Assembly: GCF_000179775.1 (NCBI RefSeq)
Contig: NZ_AEEB01000003.1
Span: 496,001-560,000 of the forward strand
Direction of reading: 5' to 3'
From: Ahrensia sp. R2A130
Lineage (GTDB): Bacteria; Pseudomonadota; Alphaproteobacteria; Rhizobiales; Rhizobiaceae
DNA length: 64,000 bases
A model generated the notes under the pieces. The model ran no database searches and was not told the DNA's origin. It saw nothing but the letters and a program-made list of their open reading frames with translations. The translations under genes were made by a program, and so were the position numbers. Positions 54,743-62,799 of the stretch are shown here, in pieces. How positions within the stretch are numbered: position 1 is the first letter of the stretch; the number at the start of each line of letters is the position of its first letter.

Positions 54743-54993
54743 TTGCGATTGGCTCCCGTGCCGGGTGCATTCTCGAACCGGCAATACCGCGTCGACGGAG
54801 TACCGCAACGCTTTTTCAATTGTCTGAAGCCGACACAGCGTCCACTTGCAATATGTCTATAGCCCGGACCGCCCTTGCACCCGCAACCCCTGCATCGTTC
54901 CGAAGATGTGTTGCAGGTGCTGTGCGCTATCGCCGGAGGCGGACTGAGTGTGGCGAACACAACACCAGCTATAATGAGCATGAAGTAAGGCAT
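54685..54993 (-). CDS. Small Cys-rich secreted protein
   Basis: A 102-residue protein with a signal peptide (MPYFMLIIAGVVFATLSPPP, cleavage near AIA). The mature part has seven cysteines, in the pattern CNTSSERCRGCGCKGGPGYR then CVGF, RCG, YCRF and CATH. Its tail is highly basic (THAKKPKGRKKTSR). Paired disulfides are likely in the periplasm. No ribosome site precedes either possible ATG (54993 or 54981), so the start is uncertain. The last 58 bases overlap YihY in another frame. Confidence 0.6.
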   Translation of the reverse strand: MPYFMLIIAGVVFATLSPPPAIAHSTCNTSSERCRGCGCKGGPGYRHIASGRCVGFRQLKKRCGTPSTRYCRFENAPGTGANRKCATHTHAKKPKGRKKTSR

Positions 54994-55033
54994 TGGAGAG
55001 TTTTGCTGCGTTTGATCGCACGAAGCAACGAAC

Positions 55034-55107
55034 TGGAGCGGGTAACGAGAATCGAACTCGTAACTTAAGCTTGGGAAGCTCGCGTGATACCTTTTCACCA
55101 TACCCGC
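55034..55107 (-). tRNA. tRNA-Gly (anticodon CCC)
   Basis: On the minus strand acceptor GCGGGTA pairs with TACCCGC and CCA is encoded. The anticodon loop TTCCCAA gives CCC for GGG codons. The top of the anticodon stem has one G-T and one C-A pair; the T-arm ACGAG-TTCGATT-CTCGT is perfect. Confidence 0.9.
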
Positions 55108-55261
55108 GCTTGGCTTTTCCTATGCTGTCGCAACCTCTTGCGTGTCAACGCCACAGCATATGGTTGGCAAGTCGCGGCCTATTTCCCAATATCATTCGTT
55201 ATCGCCCCATTCTCACGTTGACAGTGAAAATGCCCTTCGCCATAACCGCTCTCGCTGGCTT

Positions 55262-55346
55262 GGAGGAGTGTCCGAGTGGTTAAAGGAGACGGACTGTAAA
55301 TCCGTTCGCTTAGCGTACGCTGGTTCGAATCCAGCCTCCTCCACCA
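55262..55346 (+). tRNA. tRNA-Tyr (anticodon GTA)
   Basis: A class II tRNA of 85 nt with a long variable arm. Acceptor GGAGGAG pairs with CTCCTCC and CCA is encoded. The anticodon stem ACGGA/TCCGT holds CTGTAAA, giving GTA. Confidence 0.95.
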
Positions 55347-55426
55347 GCCAGCGCTTTTGCCTAGCCTTAAAATGCATGTGCACTGCCGCTTGGCAGGGTG
55401 CATCCGGCACGATAGGTTCGCATTAT

Positions 55427-55500
55427 GCGGGTGTAGCTCAATGGTAGAGCAGCAGCCTTCCAAGCTGAATACGAGGGTTCGATTCCCTTCACCCGCTCCA
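55427..55500 (+). tRNA. tRNA-Gly (anticodon TCC)
   Basis: Acceptor GCGGGTG pairs with CACCCGC and CCA is encoded. The anticodon loop CTTCCAA gives TCC for GGA/GGG. The T-arm GAGGG-TTCGATT-CCCTT is intact. Confidence 0.95.
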
Positions 55501-55630
55501 ATCTATCCGCTTTTGATGCCTCGGTTCTGAACGGCTTTGGAACGAACCCTCGATTCTTTGAGGGCACGCTTCGCGTGCGGGGTTCGATTTCCTGCCTCGC
55601 ACTCTATTAATCTTCCCACATCCCTCCCCT

Positions 55631-55766
55631 GTCATCCCGGACGCGCGCAGCGCGAGCCGGGACCCAGCAAAGACTCCGCGCACAGCGCGTCCATATGAAG
55701 ACGCGGAAGCGCGATCTTCTGCTTGTTTTCTGGGTCCAGGCTCGGCCTTCGGCCGTCCTGGATGAC
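55631..55766. repeat. Dispersed palindromic element 1
   Basis: A 136-bp element that begins GTCATCC and ends GGATGAC, with GC-rich inner palindromes (ACGCGCGCAGCGCG, GGACC/GGGTCC-type pairs, CGGCCTTCGGCCG). The layout matches dispersed intergenic repeats seen in many Rhizobiales. No coding content. Confidence 0.7.
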
Positions 55767-55863
55767 AACAGGAGGATGAGGTGAGCATGCTGCCACATCC
55801 TACCGTGCCATGCCCGCCCCTACTCCGTTGACGACCACCCCCCGGTTTTCATCCCCACTCCAC

Positions 55864-56002
55864 TGTCATCCCCGCGAAGGCGGGGACCACTCATCAACAA
55901 GTTCCACCGGTTATGCTGGAAGTGCGATGCTCCCCCAATCGCACCAAACCATCGCCACATCACTAAGCAGCAAAGTGGGTCCCCGCCTTCGCGGGGATGA
56001 CA
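55864..56002. repeat. Dispersed palindromic element 2 with long arms
   Basis: The arms at 55864-55890 and 55975-56002 are inverted copies, matching except for one extra base. Each contains CCCCGCGAAGGCGGGG or its complement, itself a hairpin. About 84 bases lie between. This fits a transposon-like or RNA-hairpin intergenic repeat next to the immunity gene's 3' end. Confidence 0.75.
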
Positions 56003-56196
56003 ATCGAGTGTGCGGGCCTCATCGTGTGAAACGAATTTCCGCTTTAGCATTTTAGTCGGACAGCCGGTCGAGTTCTGCGACTAATTTTTGCGAAACCTAA
56101 GCTATTGAATTCGTTCAGTGCCATTTGCCGTTGCAAAAAGGATGGTTTTTGCGACGAGGATGATTGGTCAGGCAGCTTGTATGGAACTGCGAAACC

Positions 56197-56826
56197 TTAC
56201 TCCGCAGGGTACATAGCCAAGTTTTTCTCTTGAAACAGTCCGCGTTTCTCCATTTCTGACTTCATCAAATCCGAGATGAAAACCTGCTCGTACGAATTGC
56301 GAACAGAATCCCTCCACAGATGTACATCGGACGGGAACTTCATACTCAACTTGAGTGGTGGTGCCTTCTTATATTTTTCCAGAGGTAATAGGGCCAAGTT
56401 AAGCCAAAAATCCCCGCTTTCGGGTGCGTGGGAAGGTCTATGAATTATTTCCGGATTGGACGTATCCGGATCAATGGTCGGAACGCACTGTCGAACTCTG
56501 AGAAGAAAGCGTTCTGCTACGACGTTTTCCAGCTTTTTGTCGTAGACAGGAACGGGTGAAAACTCATGGATGCCAGGTTCCAGCTCTTCGATGAGATCGC
56601 GGAATTCTTGACTACAGTTCCATAGCGGATGCGCCAAAAGTGCAGGCATGTCTGACGCGGACTTTCCACCGAGATACAAGTGGTTCGGTGCATCGCCTGC
56701 AATCACGTCCTCCAGTGTACTAATGAAACGTCCGCTCCGGGCTCTGGCTTCATCGCTTCCGTACCAATGGCTTTTGTCGGTGCCCAATGCGAAAACTGTT
56801 GGGCCGTGGACAATCAACCAAACCAT
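56197..56826 (-). CDS. Imm11-like (DUF1629) immunity protein
   Basis: A 209-residue cytosolic protein. The stretch LWNCSQEFRDLIEELEPGIHEFSPVPVYDKK is the hallmark of the Imm11/DUF1629 immunity family, which neutralises toxins of polymorphic toxin systems. MVWLIVHG at the start is preceded by GGAGAG with good spacing. A longer open frame runs back to 57687 across rlmB but lacks protein character. Base composition is visibly richer in A and T than the neighbours. No toxin gene is nearby, so it is an orphan. Confidence 0.7.
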   Translation of the reverse strand: MVWLIVHGPTVFALGTDKSHWYGSDEARARSGRFISTLEDVIAGDAPNHLYLGGKSASDMPALLAHPLWNCSQEFRDLIEELEPGIHEFSPVPVYDKKLENVVAERFLLRVRQCVPTIDPDTSNPEIIHRPSHAPESGDFWLNLALLPLEKYKKAPPLKLSMKFPSDVHLWRDSVRNSYEQVFISDLMKSEMEKRGLFQEKNLAMYPAE

Positions 56827-57447
56827 CGCAACTCTCCGCTCTTCGGGCCTTGTCGACGACTTCGTCGATGAAAACCGCCTTCTGCGATCATTCTTTAGAT
56901 TATTAAGAGAGTGCGGGCGAACGCATCTATCTAATTCAGATAAAGCATCTGATCTTAAAGTCGCATAATCCGATATACGGAACATTGCTGTAGCGACATT
57001 CAGCCCTGTCAAAAAACTTCTCCCCGCCCGTCCCCACCATGTCATCATCGCCCCACCTCTCACAGGGAACCGGCGGTGCGCACCGTTGGCTTGTCGTGCG
57101 GGGTCGGTTCTTCCGGAGCGGCTGGAATTTACGGCCAGGCGTTTCGGAGCCCCGCGCTCTCTTCCCGGGTCACGTATCGTGCGTGGCTGCCTGTTGGGGT
57201 GCAGGTGCGGCCCGCAAGGGCCGTAAATGTAGTGGTGTGTGAGGGCAAAGGCGATTTTCGCGGCGCCCGCAGCAGAACCGGGTGGGGCGTGACGGGTGAC
57301 CGTTCGCCGAAAATACCGGCATAGGTCGTCTCTCACGCCCCACCGGTTCCCGCTTCTTCTTCCCCCACAGTTTTTCGCTGACGGGTATTTTCGCTTGGCC
57401 GCACGGAAATGCAGGACGCAAGGCATTTCATGTGCCATACGGCGGCC
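56827..57447. other. Gene-free, palindrome-rich stretch before rlmB
   Basis: Only the promoter of the immunity gene and that of rlmB are expected. Three inverted-repeat pairs are visible: ATTTACGGCC/GGCCGTAAAT (57127 and 57219), a 16-bp pair with one bulge (57276-57292 and 57333-57348), and CGAAAATACC/GGTATTTTCG (57308 and 57384). No RNase P or tmRNA signature is present. Function unresolved. Confidence 0.6.
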
Positions 57448-58293
57448 ATGAAAAATATAAGAAAACATGATGGTCCCCCCACCAACAAAAAGGGCGGCAA
57501 ACCCAGAGGCCAACGAGGCGGTTCGAACCGTGGTGGTCCAAAAGGCGGCGAAATCGTCGAAAACGTCTGGCTCTACGGCGTGCACACCGTCGATGCAGCG
57601 CTTCGCAACCCCAAGCGCAAAGTGCGCCAGCTTCTCGCCACTGATAGTGGCATGGAGCGGCTGGACCACAACGCGCTGGCGCAGCACCCCGACCTAGATA
57701 TCCGCATCGGTAAAACAGCCGATCTAGACCGCATGGTCACCGCGGATTCCGTGCATCAAGGCCTGCTGCTCGATTGCGAACCACTGCTGCGCGAGGAACC
57801 GAAAGATCTTTACGACTTCGCCGACGACCAGATCATTCTGGTGCTCGATCAGGTCACAGACCCGCATAATGTAGGCGCGATCTTGCGATCCGCGGTCGCC
57901 ATGGGCGTGAAGACCGTGTTGGTCACATCGCGTCACCAATCATCGGAAACCGGAGTGTTGGCAAAATCGGCATCTGGCGCGGTGGATATGGTGGACATGC
58001 TGGCGATACGGAACCTGTCCAAATCGCTGGATGAACTGCGCGAGCATCGTTTCGCGGTTATCGGCTTGGACAGCGAAGGTCCGCTTGAAGTGCAGGAAAC
58101 CCTCGACGATCTTAAACCGTCGAAGGTGGCACTTGTGTTGGGTGCCGAAGGCAAAGGCCTGCGCGAACAAACCCGCGAAGCCTGCACAGCACTTGCACGG
58201 TTGGACATGCCCGGCCCCATCAAGAGCTTGAACGTTTCCAATGCAGCTGCACTGTCCCTCTATCTGGTCAGGGCGGCGATCAAGAAAGCCTAA
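57448..58293 (+). CDS. rlmB: 23S rRNA 2'-O-methyltransferase RlmB-like (SpoU/TrmH family)
   Basis: A 281-residue SPOUT methyltransferase with a basic, Gly-rich N-terminus (residues 1-35) and a substrate-binding domain containing VYGVHTV-like VWLYGVHTVDAAL. The SPOUT motifs are DQVTDPHNVGAILRSA, LVLGAEGKGLR and the knot segment DMPGPIKSLNVSNAAALSLY. It methylates the 2'-O of a guanosine in 23S rRNA using SAM. The start is placed at MKNIRKHDG; in-frame ATGs exist 18 and 39 bases earlier. It overlaps the next convergent gene in CTAA. Confidence 0.88.
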   Translation: MKNIRKHDGPPTNKKGGKPRGQRGGSNRGGPKGGEIVENVWLYGVHTVDAALRNPKRKVRQLLATDSGMERLDHNALAQHPDLDIRIGKTADLDRMVTADSVHQGLLLDCEPLLREEPKDLYDFADDQIILVLDQVTDPHNVGAILRSAVAMGVKTVLVTSRHQSSETGVLAKSASGAVDMVDMLAIRNLSKSLDELREHRFAVIGLDSEGPLEVQETLDDLKPSKVALVLGAEGKGLREQTREACTALARLDMPGPIKSLNVSNAAALSLYLVRAAIKKA

Positions 58294-58766
58294 TAGCTGC
58301 CCAAGTAAAGAACGTGCGGGTTGCACGGCTTACGCTTCAACGAACGCAATTCAGATCGCTGACGCGCCAGCCGCTTCATGGCCGGTGAGACGTACATATA
58401 TTTCGAGCCCGTGCGACGGTTCGCAATTTCATCCTCGTAGGTCAGCCTTGCTGTACCATCCACGGCATCAAGCTGCTCCAGCGGATCGCGACCCGGGAAG
58501 AAATCACGCTTTGCGGAAAGGCGGGTTACGGGCAGCACGCTCAATCGCAACGACCATTGCAGCTCCTGCAATTCTTCGATGGCTGCCACCTGTTCAGGGT
58601 CGGTCATCAAGCCCAAAGCGTAGCGGTCTTCAGGCTCGCTCGGTTCGAATTTGGCGTTAGGAAAACAGTGCGCGTCGGATGCAAAAGCGGGTGTCGCGCC
58701 GCCCAGCAACGCAGTCGTAAGGGCTACGCCCATCGCGCGTGCGAATTTCGATTTCATGTCGGTCAT
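58290..58766 (-). CDS. Secreted hypothetical protein
   Basis: A 158-residue protein with a signal peptide (MTDMKSKFARAMGVALTTAL, cleavage near AFA). The mature part has two cysteines (DAHCFPNAKF and KPCNPHVLY, near its two ends) that could form a disulfide, and a helical centre. I recognise no family. GAGG 5 bases before the start supports 58766. It shares a stop overlap with rlmB. Confidence 0.7.
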   Translation of the reverse strand: MTDMKSKFARAMGVALTTALLGGATPAFASDAHCFPNAKFEPSEPEDRYALGLMTDPEQVAAIEELQELQWSLRLSVLPVTRLSAKRDFFPGRDPLEQLDAVDGTARLTYEDEIANRRTGSKYMYVSPAMKRLARQRSELRSLKRKPCNPHVLYLGSY

Positions 58767-59097
58767 GACAACCTCACAGACCAGAGTGCGGCAACATGGG
58801 GTTCCATGCTGCACAGGTTCTGGTGGCACTGCCCCCGGGTCTGAAATGGCGTGTTAGACTGGTGTCTAGCATCGCACATTTACGCGGTCCCAGCCTCACG
58901 CGCATAAAACGCCGTCGACTGGGTCAAACCCGTGTAAAGACTGTACGATCCAGCGGTGGGCTCTTATCCGGCCCCGACACCTGCATCCGCTTCACGAGCC
59001 AGTACCACCGGCTCAAGATCACGTTGCGCGGGCTTTTGTGGTTAAGCAACGGTTAAGGCAAACAGTTTGCAAAAAGGGTTAATTTCCACATTCGACT
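58767..59097. other. Gene-free stretch between dusA and a secreted protein gene
   Basis: No gene is evident. TTAA-N7-TTAA at 59042-59056 fits the CtrA consensus. Other sequence shows no strong hairpin or terminator. It presumably holds the promoter of the minus-strand secreted protein. Confidence 0.5.
59042..59056. promoter_or_regulatory. CtrA-box-like TTAA-N7-TTAA
   Basis: TTAAGCAACGGTTAA matches the full CtrA half-site spacing of alphaproteobacteria. It lies far (about 276 bases) from the nearest downstream start on the minus strand, so its use is uncertain. Confidence 0.35.
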
Positions 59098-60147
59098 TCA
59101 AGCTGCAGACGCCTGCTGGCGCATTACGGAAAACGCATCGGCAATCACCTCAGGCCCAGCATCACGGGGCACTGCGCCGACCGAAAGCACGTTGCGATAG
59201 CGCCGCGCCCCGGGGCGGCCGGAAAACAGGCCCAGCATATGGCGGGTCACATGGTGCAGCCTGCCACCAGCGGCGATATGGGCGGCAGCATGCTCCATCA
59301 TTGCCTCGCATAGAGCGGTGTCATCGATAGAATCGGCATCATCGCCGTAGAACAATTTGTCCACAGCGCGCAGCTGGTCGCTATCATGGTAGGCAGCACG
59401 CCCCAACATGACACCATCAAGCCCCTGCCCCTCATGCTGCGCTTGCTCGAGAGTAGCCAAACCACCGTTTAGGCCAATGAAGCGATCTGAATACGACCTC
59501 TTCAGCTCCCGCACGATCTCGTAATCCAAAGGAGGAATATCGCGATTTTCTTTCGGGCTAAGGCCTTTCAGCCAAGCCTTACGCGCATGAACCCAAAGCC
59601 CGTCGGCGCCGGCAGCAAAAACATCTGCAGCCAGTTTGAACAAAGCGTCTCGCGGTTCCTGATCATCCACACCGATGCGGCATTTCACGGTAACGGGACT
59701 ATCCACCACCGATTTCATGGCTTCCACACACCGCGCCACCAATTCCGGTTCGCGCATCAAACAGGCGCCGAATGTGCCGGATTGCACGCGATCGGATGGG
59801 CAACCAACATTGAGGTTCACCTCGTCATAGCCCCAGTCCTGCGCCAGTTTCGCAGCAAAGATCAGCTTCTCAGGCTCGGACCCACCCAGTTGCAACGCCA
59901 ACGGATGCTCATCAGCATGAAACCGCAGATGCCGTTCGATATCGCCGTGGATCAAAGCATCGGCCACAACCATCTCTGTGTAGAGCAAGGCATGGCGGGT
60001 GAGTTGACGGTGAAAGTAGCGGCAGTGCCGATCCGTCCAATCCATCATCGGTGCGACGGCGAAACGCGGCAAAGCATTGCTTGGCGTGTTCACGTCATAG
60101 CTCAGTACCGGTGCGGCGCGATTGATGGATTTGTGCTCGGTGGTCAT
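59098..60147 (-). CDS. dusA: tRNA-dihydrouridine synthase A
   Basis: A 349-residue flavoenzyme reducing uridines 20/20a of tRNA. It has the TIM-barrel start APMMDWTDRHCRYFHRQL, the catalytic cysteine segment NVGCPSDRVQSGTFGACLM, KCRIGVDDQ, HARKAWLKGLSPKENR and GLNGG. The ATG at 60147 gives the normal length; the open frame continues upstream over the divergent DUF3422 start without family similarity. Confidence 0.94.
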   Translation of the reverse strand: MTTEHKSINRAAPVLSYDVNTPSNALPRFAVAPMMDWTDRHCRYFHRQLTRHALLYTEMVVADALIHGDIERHLRFHADEHPLALQLGGSEPEKLIFAAKLAQDWGYDEVNLNVGCPSDRVQSGTFGACLMREPELVARCVEAMKSVVDSPVTVKCRIGVDDQEPRDALFKLAADVFAAGADGLWVHARKAWLKGLSPKENRDIPPLDYEIVRELKRSYSDRFIGLNGGLATLEQAQHEGQGLDGVMLGRAAYHDSDQLRAVDKLFYGDDADSIDDTALCEAMMEHAAAHIAAGGRLHHVTRHMLGLFSGRPGARRYRNVLSVGAVPRDAGPEVIADAFSVMRQQASAA

Positions 60148-60285
60148 GGCCGTGGTATTAGCGAGCGATCTCCTAATGTGGAAGTACCGCATCCATTGCG
60201 CTTCCCAATCGTCGCTACCCGCCCTATGGAGAAAGGGTGACCTGAGGGGGCCGCCGACTTTGATAGAACGAAAGACCCTCAAGGC

Positions 60286-61572
60286 ATGACCCCTGCCCCC
60301 ATTCAAACCCTACCGCTTTCCGCTTCGTGGCAATTTCACGATGACCGCTCCACATTGGTGCTGGAACCGCATGCCCGACCGGCCATGCCGGTCTCGAACG
60401 ACGATCAGGTCGTGCATCTGTGCTTTCAGGCCGGAACGGATGAACTGGCGAAGATCCTCGCAGTATTTGAAATTCCCAGCGAAGCGGTTCGCGAACGTCA
60501 TTGGGCGGTTATACGTCAGGGCGTCGCCGTAAAAGTTGAGCAGCACTCCGAATTCGTCTCGATCATGCTTCGGCGCTCCGCAGATGATGCAGAGGGCAAG
60601 CTCGGTGAGTTCCTGCGGGATCTCACAACCATCGAGCATGTAAAAACGATCTGCCTAACGCGGGTTCTGCTGCATTCGCCGAAATCGACAGGCTTCAAGG
60701 AGCTAACATTCGGCAGCCGCATCATGGGCGGGCATATTTGCACCGATCTGGAAGTGCGCTCCACGCTATTTCCCGATGAGCACGGCTTCATCACGTTTGT
60801 GGTAAAAGCACCGGCAGCGCCTAGCGAACAGCTGGGCCGTCGCATACAGCGGCTGCTGGAAGTCGAAACATACCGCAACATGTGCCTGCTTGGCCTGCCC
60901 TTGGCCCGCCGCACCGGCGAGAAACTGCGCCGCTTCGAAATGGAGTTGGGCACCATCATGTCCGCCATGAATTCGGAGGCGAAAGAGCTGGATGATGAAG
61001 CTCATTTCGAGCGGCTTTCGACACTGATGCAGGAAGCCCACGCGGAAACCGCAGGCTGCCGTTACCGTTTCGCAGCAAGCCTTGCCTATAACGAAATCGT
61101 CCAACAACGACTGGACTCGTTGGAAGAGGAAAAACTGGGCGAGCTGCAAACCGTTACCGGCTTCGTGCGCTCGCGGCTCAATCCAGGCGTGTCCACTATC
61201 CAGAGTGTTGTGCGTCGCCAGCAGGTTTTGATCGATGATCTCAACCAGGCGCTTTCCCTTTTGCGAACACGCATCGACCTGTCACTCAACCGCGACAACC
61301 AGTTCTTGCTGAAAAGCATGGATGCCCGCCACCGCCAGCAGGTCGTCATCGCGCAAACCGTGGAAGGTCTGTCCGCAGTTGCGATTAGCTACTATCTTGT
61401 GGGCCTTGTGTCCTACATGGCGGCATCGCTCACCGGCGTGCTACCGGATTGGCTATCTCCTGCCATCATTATCGGCATTTCCGTGCCCGTCATCTTCCTC
61501 GGCGTTTACACATTCCTGCACACCATGCGGAAGCGGTGGGAAAGCGACCTGCTGAAGAAATCGTCGCCCTAA
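60286..61572 (+). CDS. DUF3422 membrane-anchored protein
   Basis: A 428-residue protein. It starts with LEPHARPAMP, the HARP mark of DUF3422, then a soluble domain with KVEQHSEFVSIMLR and LLEVETYRNMCLLGLPLARR, a long coiled region, and two C-terminal membrane helices (about residues 368-388 and 396-415). The overall plan of a large cytoplasmic helical domain plus two tail helices is like CorA-type proteins, but no GMN motif is present. Function unknown. It is divergent from dusA. Confidence 0.87.
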   Translation: MTPAPIQTLPLSASWQFHDDRSTLVLEPHARPAMPVSNDDQVVHLCFQAGTDELAKILAVFEIPSEAVRERHWAVIRQGVAVKVEQHSEFVSIMLRRSADDAEGKLGEFLRDLTTIEHVKTICLTRVLLHSPKSTGFKELTFGSRIMGGHICTDLEVRSTLFPDEHGFITFVVKAPAAPSEQLGRRIQRLLEVETYRNMCLLGLPLARRTGEKLRRFEMELGTIMSAMNSEAKELDDEAHFERLSTLMQEAHAETAGCRYRFAASLAYNEIVQQRLDSLEEEKLGELQTVTGFVRSRLNPGVSTIQSVVRRQQVLIDDLNQALSLLRTRIDLSLNRDNQFLLKSMDARHRQQVVIAQTVEGLSAVAISYYLVGLVSYMAASLTGVLPDWLSPAIIIGISVPVIFLGVYTFLHTMRKRWESDLLKKSSP

Positions 61573-61581
61573 CAAACAAGA

Positions 61582-61601
61582 GCGGGCGATGGCTCGCCCG
61601 C
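61582..61601. terminator. Hairpin between convergent genes
   Basis: GCGGGCGA and TCGCCCGC form an 8-bp stem around TGGC. On the minus strand it is followed by TCTTGTTTGTT. It may end one or both convergent transcripts. Confidence 0.45.
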
Positions 61602-61628
61602 CCTCATTTGGGAAAAAACTGTGTTTGT

Positions 61629-62180
61629 CTAGATGGCGCGGCGGTGATCGAACCAGGCAACGATCAGACCGAAAACCATGTGCCCCCAAAGCGCGACCCA
61701 TGTGATGCCACCCCAGCCGAGGAACGGCGGATTACCGGCCACCAGATGCGCCATGATGTAGAGCGCGAAGACGAAGAGCGCAGCGCCGTAAACAGCACCC
61801 TTCACCCACCATGGTGTCCGTAAAATCGCATCCGCGATGGGCTTGAACACCAGCATGTAACCAAGCGGATAGAGCAGCAAGCCGGTGAGAAGATGCATGG
61901 CGTGGCCGATACCGAGGCCGGAAATCGTCTTGCCGGGCAGGCCCAAAATGACGGCAAGCGACTGATTGGCTAGCGCCACTGGTGCAAGCTTGGCACCTAA
62001 GAATGGAGAAGCAACGCTCTTCAACATGGGTGAGATCGTCTGGCCGAACAGGTCGAAACCGAGCGTCGCGAAGGCACCTGCGATAGTAGCGGTAGCGATA
62101 AGACTAACATCGATCTTCGGCAGTGCGAAGCGGTTGGCAAGGCTCGTGTCAGCCTGATTGTTGTCCATGATCATGGTCAT
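61629..62180 (-). CDS. Four-helix membrane protein, unknown function
   Basis: A 183-residue protein with about four hydrophobic helices. GLGIGHAMHLLTGLLLYPLGYMLVF and GWGGITWVALWGHMVFGLIVAWF stand out, with histidines inside helices that might bind metal or haem. AGGA about 8 bases upstream supports the start at 62180. It follows the DM13 gene by 87 bases and is probably in its transcript. Confidence 0.75.
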   Translation of the reverse strand: MTMIMDNNQADTSLANRFALPKIDVSLIATATIAGAFATLGFDLFGQTISPMLKSVASPFLGAKLAPVALANQSLAVILGLPGKTISGLGIGHAMHLLTGLLLYPLGYMLVFKPIADAILRTPWWVKGAVYGAALFVFALYIMAHLVAGNPPFLGWGGITWVALWGHMVFGLIVAWFDHRRAI

Positions 62181-62267
62181 CGTGGTATCCTGAGGGTCTC
62201 GGATGGGTGGCCGCAAGGCGTGGTGGCCGGGAGGAACCACCACACCTAGCAAGACTTGAAGGGGTGG

Positions 62268-62684
62268 CTATTTGAGTTTTGCGGAGCCGAGCGGCACGGC
62301 AAACTTGGCGCACCACACTGTGATCGCATCATATGCGCTGACCATGATGCCCTTGGGCAGCTCATAGACCTGACGGCCGTTGAGCTTTTTCAGATCGGAA
62401 AACTCTGTCGCTTTGTCGAACTTTCCGTCCTTCGTGAAACCCAATGTCGGGTTGGGTGCACCATCGAGAGAGAAATTCTCTCCGAGAACCACAAAGACCT
62501 TGTCGCCATCACGTTCGATGGTCACCGAGCCGGTCGTGACGTGTTTGCTCTCGCCGTAGAATGAGCCGGTGGCGATCTCTTCTGCCGCCATGACCTTGGC
62601 AACGTTGGTGGTGGCCAGCATCAGGCCAAGGGCAAGAGCAGCGGAAGCACCGGGGGCGATGGCACGAAGGGTGGTGAAAGACAT
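62268..62684 (-). CDS. Secreted DM13-domain protein
   Basis: A 138-residue exported protein (signal peptide about residues 1-33, ending VMAAE). The mature part fits the DM13 domain: TGSFYGESKHVTTGSVTIERDG, then SLDGAPNPTLGF, LKKLNGRQVYELP and YDAITVWCAKFAVPLGSAKL. DM13 domains are thought to have a redox or cytochrome-like role, from the conserved Cys near the C-terminus. It is divergent from the TetR gene and followed by a membrane protein. Confidence 0.85.
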   Translation of the reverse strand: MSFTTLRAIAPGASAALALGLMLATTNVAKVMAAEEIATGSFYGESKHVTTGSVTIERDGDKVFVVLGENFSLDGAPNPTLGFTKDGKFDKATEFSDLKKLNGRQVYELPKGIMVSAYDAITVWCAKFAVPLGSAKLK

Positions 62685-62799
62685 TGTAGTTGATCCTCAT
62701 TGGGGCGGCTATCTGTGGTGCCGCTGTTTCGATGAAGCCAACATGAGCGTTAGGAACCGAATGGTCTAGTAACACCTCATCACAGAACAGTGGGTTGTG

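Larger units (their letters stand above)
55501..56196. other. Repeat-rich intergenic stretch after the tRNA cluster
   Basis: There is no credible gene. It contains a small perfect hairpin GCACGC/GCGTGC near 55567-55581, a T-arm-like fragment after it, and two large inverted repeats called separately. Open frames here have the composition of repeats rather than proteins. Confidence 0.65.

Noticed and set aside
53774-54862. Plus-strand frame of about 362 codons opposite yihY
   Set aside because: The composition is His/Gln/Arg-rich as expected from reading a membrane protein gene backwards.
55213-55567. Minus-strand frames across tRNA-Tyr and tRNA-Gly
   Set aside because: They read EAGFEPA- and KGIEPSYSAWKAAALPLSYTR-like peptides, well-known false proteins from tRNA antisense strands.
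57030-57420. RNase P RNA or tmRNA gene
   Set aside because: The strongly conserved GAGGAAAGTCC of RNase P and any tag-peptide frame of tmRNA are absent on both strands.
56827-57687. N-terminal extension of the immunity gene frame
   Set aside because: It crosses the palindromic stretch and rlmB, has no protein features, and MVWLIVHG has a proper ribosome site.
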